Made by a program: the position numbers and the translations under genes. Below are positions 58,473 to 64,000 of a DNA stretch of 64,000 nucleotides, in pieces. The notes under the pieces were generated by a model. The model had not been told where the DNA came from, did no database searches, and saw only the letters and a program-made list of their open reading frames with translations. The DNA comes from CAIKMD01 sp035552195 (GTDB lineage Bacteria; Pseudomonadota; Alphaproteobacteria; ATCC43930; CGMCC-115725). The first letter of the stretch is position 1, and each line of letters starts with the position of its first letter. The stretch spans positions 137,900 through 201,899 of the forward strand of contig DASZLU010000006.1 of assembly GCA_035552195.1 (NCBI GenBank), written 5' to 3'.

Positions 58473-59816
58473 ATGCAGTCCGCCGACATCCTTCCGCCCC
58501 GCCCCACGCTTCCCGCGAGCGTCACCTCCTATGAGGTCGACGCGCCGAGCGAATCTCTCGTGAAATATGCGGCGGCCGGGTGGATCACTCTCGCACTGTT
58601 CTTCGGCGTCTTCGGCATCTGGTCGCTGACCGCGCCGCTCAACGGCGCCGTGGTCGCGCCGGCCGTGGTCAAAGTCGAAGGCAATCGCAAGAGCGTGCAG
58701 CATCTCGATGGCGGCATCGTCAAGCAGCTCAATGTGAAGGAAGGCGATCACGTCAATGCCGGCGACGTGCTCATCGTCCTCGACGATACCGCAGCGCGCG
58801 CCAATTTCGAGGTGCTCGCGCAGCAATATAAGGTGCTGCACGCCACCGAAACGCGACTGACCGCGGAATTCAACGGCGAAAGCGAATTCGCGCCGCCACT
58901 CAATGCACCGGCCGACGAGAAAGGCATTTGGGAAGCGCAACGCCGGCAGTTCCAAAGCCAGCAGGCCGCGCTCGACGGGCAGCGCCGGGTGCTGCAAGAG
59001 AAGATCCAACAACTCAATGCCCAGATCGCGGGCGACGAGAACCAGATTACCGCTTTCAAGCACGAGAACTCGTCCGTCCATCAAGAGCTCGCGACGATCT
59101 CGCCGCTGGTCGATCAAGGCCTGATCGCGGGGACGCGGCGCACGCAGTTGCAGCGCACCGGCTACGGCCTCGACGGCCAGATCGCCGAGACCACCGCCGA
59201 CATGGCGCGATCGCGTCAGGCGATCGCCGAGCAGATGCAGCAGATCGCGCAGGTCGAAAACCAGCACATGACCGATGTATCGAAAGACCTGCAGGACACC
59301 CAGGCAAAGCTGCTCGACGTGATCCCGCGCCTCGCCGACGCGAAAGCCGTGCTGGAGCGGACCCAGATCCGCTCGCCTTATACCGGCCGCGTCGTCGCGC
59401 TCAACGTGTTCGGCGTCGGCTCGGTGATCGGCAAAGGCGAGAAGATCCTCGACATCGTGCCGCAGGACGACGGGCTGACCGTCGAATCGCGTATCGCCGT
59501 CGAAGACATCAGCGACGTGCATCCGGGCATGGATGCCGAAGTTCATCTTACCGCCTATAAGCAGCGCATCACGCCCGTCATCACCGGCAAGATCACCGAC
59601 GTGTCGGCTGATCGCTTGACCGATGAACGCACGGGACAGCCCTATTACAACGTGCTGGTCAAGGTTGACCCGCAAGAGCTCAGCAAATACCCGTCGATCC
59701 AGCTTTATCCGGGCATGCCCGCGATGGTTCAGATTCCGACCGTCCATCGCACGGCGTTCGACTACGTCGTCGGTCCGTTGACCTCGTCGTTCAGCAACGC
59801 CTTCCGGCAAAAATAG
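58473..59816 (+). CDS. Type I secretion membrane fusion protein (HlyD/PrsE-like)
   Basis: A 447-residue periplasmic adaptor linking the ABC exporter to TolC. It has a short cytoplasmic start, one membrane helix near 30-50 (WITLALFFGVFGIWSLTAP), then NRKSVQHLDGGIVKQLNVKEGDHVNAG (split biotinyl-lipoyl half), a long coiled coil (about 130-290), the second lipoyl half IRSPYTGRVVALNVFG and a beta-barrel with MDAEVHLTAYKQR. The ATG at 58473 lies 14 bases after the exporter gene. A 9-bp hairpin 30 bases after the stop probably ends the two-gene unit. Confidence 0.92.
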   Translation: MQSADILPPRPTLPASVTSYEVDAPSESLVKYAAAGWITLALFFGVFGIWSLTAPLNGAVVAPAVVKVEGNRKSVQHLDGGIVKQLNVKEGDHVNAGDVLIVLDDTAARANFEVLAQQYKVLHATETRLTAEFNGESEFAPPLNAPADEKGIWEAQRRQFQSQQAALDGQRRVLQEKIQQLNAQIAGDENQITAFKHENSSVHQELATISPLVDQGLIAGTRRTQLQRTGYGLDGQIAETTADMARSRQAIAEQMQQIAQVENQHMTDVSKDLQDTQAKLLDVIPRLADAKAVLERTQIRSPYTGRVVALNVFGVGSVIGKGEKILDIVPQDDGLTVESRIAVEDISDVHPGMDAEVHLTAYKQRITPVITGKITDVSADRLTDERTGQPYYNVLVKVDPQELSKYPSIQLYPGMPAMVQIPTVHRTAFDYVVGPLTSSFSNAFRQK

Positions 59817-59845
59817 CTCGTCGATTACGCCCGTTTTGCGGCGAG

Positions 59846-59870
59846 ACGCGCGCCCATTTAAGGCGCGCGT
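59846..59870 (+). terminator. Perfect 9-bp stem hairpin after the hlyD-type gene
   Basis: ACGCGCGCC (59846-59854) and GGCGCGCGT (59862-59870) pair perfectly around a seven-base loop, 29 bases after the stop. No T-tract follows, but position and strength fit a terminator for the ABC-HlyD unit. Confidence 0.6.
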
Positions 59871-59978
59871 AAACCACTGTAACGAAAGCATGAAAGCACG
59901 AAAAATTTAACCGGCTCCGACGCACCCGATGCGGCGCTCGCGCGTTAGTGACGCAGTGCTGCCAGCGTTAGGAAGCCC

Positions 59979-61025
59979 ATGCATCGCGAGGAAATTTCCG
60001 CCAGCCGGATGATCGACAAAGTGTTGATCGTCATTCCGTGCCTCAACGAGCGGAGGCATATCGAGAAGCTGATTGCCGATATTCAACGGGACACGGCGGA
60101 GATCGATCATCTCATCGTCGTAGCCGATGGCGGCAGCACCGACGGCACGCAGGCTATTCTCGCCGCGATCACCGAGCGCGACGCCGGCGTCAAGGTGATC
60201 TTCAATCCGAAACGGATTCAAAGCGCTGGCGTGAACTTGGCCGTGCGCGGTTTCGGCGAAGGACGGCATTGGCTGGTCCGGATCGATGCGCACGCACAAT
60301 ATCCGGCCAACTACATTTGCACGCTGATCGAAGAAGCCCATCGCACCGTCGCCGCCTCGGTCGTCGTCGCGATGACGTCGCGCGGGACCGAAGGCTTCCA
60401 GGCGGCGATCGCGGCGATTCAAAATTCAGCGCTCGGCGCGGGTGGCGCCCCGCATCGTCGTGGCGGCAAGGCCGAGTTCGTCGACCACGGTCATCACGCG
60501 CTGTTCGACCTCAACGCTTTCGTCGCGCTCGGCGGCTACGACGAAAACGCCAGTCATAACGAGGATGCCGAATTCGATCTCCGCCTGGCGCGGGCCGGCG
60601 GCAAGATTTGGCTGACCCGCGCGGTCGAGGTGATCTATTTCCCGCGCAGCAACGTGCCGGCGCTTTATCGCCAATACGTCTGCTACGGCCGGGGCCGCGC
60701 GGCGACCCTCGTCCGCCACCGCAAGATGCCGAAGCTTCGCCAGATGCTGCCGGCCGGTGTCGCCCCGGCAGTGACGTTGGCTGCTTTTGTACCGTGGCTT
60801 CCGATCGCCGCCGCACCTGCGCTCGTCTGGACGATGCTATCCATGCTTGCCGGCGCCGCGATCGGCCGACGGTTGGGGCTGCGCGGCATGGCCTATGCGG
60901 GCATCGGCGCCGTGACCATTCACCTGGCATGGTCGATCGGGTTCTGGTGGGAACTCCTCCTGCGGCTGCGTCGTGACCGCGACGAGGCATTCAACGCCAT
61001 CGCAACGGCGGGCGATGCGCGATGA
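59979..61025 (+). CDS. GT2 glycosyltransferase (ExoA-like)
   Basis: A 348-residue family 2 glycosyltransferase similar in plan to succinoglycan ExoA. The N-terminal GT-A domain has VLIVIPCLNERRHIEKLI, VVADGGSTDGTQAI (nucleotide-binding Asp), LVRIDAHAQYP (DxD-type), AEFVDHGHHALFD and NEDAEFDLRLARAGGKIW. Two to three hydrophobic segments near the C-terminus (VAPAVTLAAFVPWLPIAAAP) would anchor it to the inner membrane. It adds a sugar to the lipid-linked repeat unit; which sugar is unknown. ATG 60009 is an alternative start. The stop overlaps the next ATG (ATGA). Confidence 0.88.
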   Translation: MHREEISASRMIDKVLIVIPCLNERRHIEKLIADIQRDTAEIDHLIVVADGGSTDGTQAILAAITERDAGVKVIFNPKRIQSAGVNLAVRGFGEGRHWLVRIDAHAQYPANYICTLIEEAHRTVAASVVVAMTSRGTEGFQAAIAAIQNSALGAGGAPHRRGGKAEFVDHGHHALFDLNAFVALGGYDENASHNEDAEFDLRLARAGGKIWLTRAVEVIYFPRSNVPALYRQYVCYGRGRAATLVRHRKMPKLRQMLPAGVAPAVTLAAFVPWLPIAAAPALVWTMLSMLAGAAIGRRLGLRGMAYAGIGAVTIHLAWSIGFWWELLLRLRRDRDEAFNAIATAGDAR

Positions 61026-62053
61026 GCGATCGCGCCGATGTCGCGATCATCATGGCGAATTACAACGGCGCGCGCTTCGTCGGCGCCGCCATCGAGTCCG
61101 TTCTTCGCCAGACGCTAACATCCTGGGAATTGATCGTCGTCGACGATGCCTCGCGCGACGACAGCGTCGCCATCGCCGAAGAGTTCGCCGCTCGCGATCG
61201 GCGTATCAAGGTTGTCGTCCAGAAGATCAATCGCGGTCCAGCCGCGGCGCGCAATCGCGCGCTTGATCTGGTTACGGCGCGCTGGATCGCGATCATGGAT
61301 AGCGACGATCTGATCCCGCCGCAGCGGCTTCAATGCTTGCTGCGCCGCGCCCGGGTCACCGGCGCCGCGATTATCGCCGACAGCTTGCTCGAATTTTCGT
61401 CGAAAGCACGGCCGCGTCCCTTTCTGCCCGGCTGGCTGAGCGCGGAGACGTCATGGATCTCGCTCGACACGTTTATCAGCTCGAATTGCCTTTATTCGCG
61501 CACGCCGCCGCTTGGCTATCTGAAACCGATGATCCGGATGGACATGATCCGCGAACTCGGCCTCCGCTATGACGAATCGTTGCGGATCGGCGAGGATTAT
61601 CATTTCATCATTCGCCTGATGGCGCATGGCTATCGCCTGCTCCTCGAGCCGGCAAGCTTCTATTTTTATCGCAAGCACGACAGTTCGATCTCGCATCGCC
61701 TGCGCGAGAGCGACATCATCGCCCTGATCGCCGCGGACCATCGCTTCGCCCATCGCGAAATCCCCTTCCCGCCGCCGGTGCAGGCTGCGCTCAAGCGGCG
61801 GCAGCGGACGCTGCGATCCTTGCAGGCCTACGACAACGTCATCACCGGGATCAAAAGTCGCGATTATGCCACCGCCGCCCGGTGCGCGACGCTCCACCCG
61901 CATATCTGGCCGATGCTGATCCGCCCGATCACAGCGCGGCTTCGTCGCCTCGGCCAGCGCAGCAGGCTCCTCACGCGACGTGAACGCGATGTCACGCTCG
62001 AAGTCTTATTGAATGAAAGCACATCTATTCGTCCCTCGGGTGTTCCATCGTGA
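61022..62053 (+). CDS. GT2 glycosyltransferase (ExoO/ExoW-like)
   Basis: A 343-residue cytoplasmic family 2 glycosyltransferase. It has VAIIMANYNGARFVGAAIES, LIVVDDASRDDSVAIAEE, NRGPAAARNRALDL, IAIMDSDDLIPPQRL (DxD site) and RIGEDYHFIIRLMAHGYR with the catalytic base. It is coupled to the preceding glycosyltransferase by ATGA overlap. Its own stop overlaps (GTGA at 62050) the presumed start of the frameshifted RTX-like gene, so glycosyltransferases and a secreted protein seem to share one transcript. Confidence 0.88.
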   Translation: MSDRADVAIIMANYNGARFVGAAIESVLRQTLTSWELIVVDDASRDDSVAIAEEFAARDRRIKVVVQKINRGPAAARNRALDLVTARWIAIMDSDDLIPPQRLQCLLRRARVTGAAIIADSLLEFSSKARPRPFLPGWLSAETSWISLDTFISSNCLYSRTPPLGYLKPMIRMDMIRELGLRYDESLRIGEDYHFIIRLMAHGYRLLLEPASFYFYRKHDSSISHRLRESDIIALIAADHRFAHREIPFPPPVQAALKRRQRTLRSLQAYDNVITGIKSRDYATAARCATLHPHIWPMLIRPITARLRRLGQRSRLLTRRERDVTLEVLLNESTSIRPSGVPS

Positions 62054-63057
62054 CCACCTATTTGAATTACCTCGGCCGGCCGATGCCGCAAGCGCCGACC
62101 CAACGTCGAGCGTCACCGGCAACGATCCGAACGGCGGCGGCACCTGGACCGCGCCGGCGGGCCCCTCTTCCGTGCAAGGCGGCAGCGGCGGCGATACGCT
62201 GATCGGCAATACCGGCGACACGACCTTCATCCGTCACGAACCCGAATGACGTCGTGGTGGACCAGGCCGACAGCGGTACCGATACGGTCGTTGCCTATAC
62301 GTCCTACACGCTCCCCGACAACGTCCAGAATCTGACGGTCAGCAACGATTTCAATTACGCGGTCGGCAACAATCTCGACAATCTGATCACCGTCAGCGGC
62401 GCGCAAATGGGTCGATGGCGGCGCCGGCGACGACGTGCTGGTCGGCGGCAGCGGCAATGCAACCTTCGAGGAAGACGCCAACACCGGCAACGACGTGATC
62501 TATGGCTGGCATGCCGCACCGGTGGCTCGACCAGCGGAACCGGCGGCGGCGGAACCGGCGGCGGCGCAATCGGCGATGCCTCCGCGACGAGTTACAGCGC
62601 GCCCGCGGGCGTAACGAACGTCGTCCTGACCGGCAGCAGCGCCCAGACCGTGACCGCCAACAATGCGGGCGACACGATTACCTCGAACGATTCGGGCTCG
62701 ACGATCATTGGCGGCACCGGCAACGACACGTTCATCGCCGGTCACGGCGCCGATATCCTGACCGGCGGCGGCAGCGACAGCTTCGCTTTCAATTATCTGC
62801 CGTGGAACGCGGGTCAGATCACCGACTTCACGCCGGGAAGCGATGTGCTCAATCTGAAAGGGATTTTCAGCACGCTCGGCTATACCGGCACCAATCCGGT
62901 CGGTGACGGCTATCTGAAATTCGTCTCGGATGGCAGCGGCGACACCAAGGTGATCGTCGATCCGCAGGGACCGAGCACGACGACCCCGATCACGGTGACG
63001 ACGCTCGATCACGTCGCACCAAGCGCAATCCACTCAGGCGATTATCTTTTCGCCTGA
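62050..63057 (+). pseudogene. RTX-like type I secretion target protein, with four apparent frameshifts
   Basis: From a GTG overlapping the glycosyltransferase stop, the sequence codes for an RTX-like protein only if the frame changes four times: TTYLNYLGRPMPQAP in the first frame; SVTGNDPNGGG and QGGSGGDTLIGNTGDTTFI in another; VTNPNDVVVDQADSGTDTVV through NNLDNLITVSGAQM back in the first; VDGGAGDDVLVGGSGNATFE in the third (about 62411-62510); then the first frame again from TGGSTSGTGG to the stop. The C-terminal 170 residues are intact, with IIGGTGNDTFIAGHGADILT and NAGQITDFTPGSDVLNL, a type I secretion target module. The shifts could be real decay or indel errors in the assembly. It shares its C-terminal module with the convergent gene. 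Confidence 0.7.
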
Positions 63058-63101
63058 GTGGTTGCTCCCCGATCCCCCTACCGCAAATTAGTGGGTCGCT
63101 A

Positions 63102-64000
63102 TCAGTAGATGTAGTCGTGGCTCGTGATGCTGCTCGGGCTCACGTGATCGAGCGTGGTCACGAGGGTCGGCCACGGATTGGCCGCACTGTGCGCATTCAC
63201 GTAGACCTGCGTGTTCCCCGCGCCGTCCGAGGCAAAGCTGAGATAGCCGTCCGCGACGGGGTTGCTGCCGGTGTAGCCGATCGAGTGGAAGATACCGGTC
63301 AGGTTCAGCACATCCTGGGCCGTGTTGAAGTCGGTAACGTGACCGGCATTCCACGGCAGGTTGTTGAACACGAAGGTGTCGCTGCCCGCACCGCCCGTCA
63401 GGTGATCGGCACCGTGACCCGCGATCAGCGTGTCATTGCCCGAGCCGCCGATGATCGTCGAGCCGGCGTCGTTCGAGGTGATCGTGTCCCCGAGATTGTT
63501 GCCGGTGACCGTCTGGGCGCTCGTCCCGGTCAACGTGACCGTGTTGACGTTGCTCGGCACGGTGTAGGTCGCCGCCGAGGTGCTGACCGGCGCGGCCAGC
63601 GTGACGGTCGTGCTGCCGGTCGACCCGGTCGAAGCCGTCGAGCTGAACACGTAGTCGCTCGCGGTGATGCTGGTCGGATTGACGTGATCGAGCGTCGTCA
63701 CCAGCGTCGCCCAGGGGCTGGAAGCGTTGTGCGCATTGACGAACACCTGGGTATCGCCGGCGCCATCCGAGGTGAAGCTCAGATAGCCGTCGGCAACCGG
63801 GTTAGAGCCCGTGTAGCCGATCGAGCTGAAGATCCCGCTGAGGTCGAGCTTGTCGGTCGCGGTGTTGAAGTCGGTGATCTGCCCGGCATTCCACGGCAGC
63901 GCATTGAACACGAAGGTGTCGCTGCCCGCACCGCCCGTCAGGTGATCGGCACCGTGACCCGCGATCAGCGTGTCATTGCCCGAGCCGCCGATGATCGTCG
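63102..64000 (-). CDS. RTX-like repeat protein, type I secretion target (5' part outside window)
   Basis: Open on the minus strand from the window edge to the stop at 63102, so only the last 299 residues are seen. It consists of 180-residue modules. Each has SGNDTLIAGHGADHLTGGAG (calcium-binding GGxGxD-type turns), TFVFN-LPWNAG, a TDFNTA-D-LNL strand, GYTGSNPVADGYLSF, TLVTTLDHV and a DYIY/DYVF end. One full module and part of a second are visible; between them lies a Thr/Ser-rich linker (TYTVPSNVNTVTLTGTSAQT). The C-terminus DYIY fits an uncleaved type I secretion signal. It is convergent with, and homologous to, the frameshifted RTX-like gene 44 bases away. The nearby ABC/HlyD/TolC genes are the likely exporter. 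Confidence 0.82.
   Translation of the reverse strand, partial: TIIGGSGNDTLIAGHGADHLTGGAGSDTFVFNALPWNAGQITDFNTATDKLDLSGIFSSIGYTGSNPVADGYLSFTSDGAGDTQVFVNAHNASSPWATLVTTLDHVNPTSITASDYVFSSTASTGSTGSTTVTLAAPVSTSAATYTVPSNVNTVTLTGTSAQTVTGNNLGDTITSNDAGSTIIGGSGNDTLIAGHGADHLTGGAGSDTFVFNNLPWNAGHVTDFNTAQDVLNLTGIFHSIGYTGSNPVADGYLSFASDGAGNTQVYVNAHSAANPWPTLVTTLDHVSPSSITSHDYIY
63111..64000. repeat. 540-bp tandem repeat inside the RTX-like gene
   Basis: The sequence repeats with a period of exactly 540 bases (180 codons): for example GTAGTCG at 63111 recurs at 63651. The 97 bases 63364-63460 are identical to 63904-64000. The second copy is cut by the window edge, so the array may be longer. Other parts of the two copies differ at scattered positions, mainly conservative codon changes. 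Confidence 0.9.

Noticed and set aside
1..64000. CRISPR arrays, tRNA or rRNA genes, insertion sequences, prophage
   Set aside because: No direct-repeat/spacer array, no tRNA-like cloverleaf and no transposase, integrase or phage structural protein was seen on either strand.

Overview
The window is about 64 kb of high-GC DNA from an alphaproteobacterium, probably Hyphomicrobiales (Rhizobiales)-like. This is inferred from the gene families (ExoY/ExoP/ExoF-type exopolysaccharide genes, PrtD/HlyD secretion, the ligase/exonuclease/Lhr/PdeM repair set, DUF6496 and KGG small proteins). It is also inferred from several intergenic sequences matching the alphaproteobacterial general-stress (EcfG) promoter, GGAAC-N16/17-(C)GTT. 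I saw no rRNA, tRNA, CRISPR array, transposase or prophage.

Region 1 (1-19.8 kb): the last codons of an OmpA-like protein, then an eight-gene, tightly coupled alpha-glucan/trehalose operon: otsA, glgE, treS-mak fusion, glgB, glgX, treZ, malQ, treY. A convergent alpha-glucosidase gene follows. Together these can run trehalose -> maltose -> maltose-1-phosphate -> branched alpha-glucan -> trehalose. No otsB, glgA, glgC or glgP is present.

Region 2 (19.4-26.1 kb): a small secreted Pro/Gln-rich protein, YjbQ, an orphan CoxL-like molybdenum hydroxylase subunit, an amidohydrolase, a CoA-transferase and three small stress-type proteins, the first behind a perfect EcfG promoter match.

Region 3 (26.3-31.6 kb): two divergent operons, DUF1223-dsbD on the minus strand and cytochrome b-MsrP-like molybdoenzyme on the plus strand, followed by a secreted Met/His/Ser/Gly repeat protein. 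Each operon is preceded by a perfect copy of the sigma-F motif GTAACC-N16-CGAA. I read this as a coordinately controlled periplasmic Met/Cys redox-repair and oxidant-scavenging module. It is the most interesting locus in the window.

Region 4 (31.7-48.4 kb): an aldo/keto reductase; the divergent ligase-associated DNA repair set (ligase and exonuclease on minus, Lhr helicase and PdeM on plus); a DUF6496 protein; a nested palindromic element; an MscS channel; inorganic pyrophosphatase; a flavodoxin-like protein with a YdeP-type molybdoenzyme and FdhD; a degenerate alpha/beta hydrolase with a luciferase-like monooxygenase; a second amidohydrolase; and a KGG stress protein.

Region 5 (48.5-64 kb): an exopolysaccharide plus type I secretion locus. 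It holds TolC, a polymerase/ligase, a GH16 glycanase, a Wzc/ExoP kinase, a Wza/ExoF export protein, an unlisted 45-residue membrane protein, ExoY, a PrtD-type ABC exporter, HlyD, two GT2 glycosyltransferases, a frameshifted RTX-like gene and a convergent RTX-like gene with a 540-bp tandem repeat running off the window edge. Promoter-like motifs suggest general-stress control of several of these genes.
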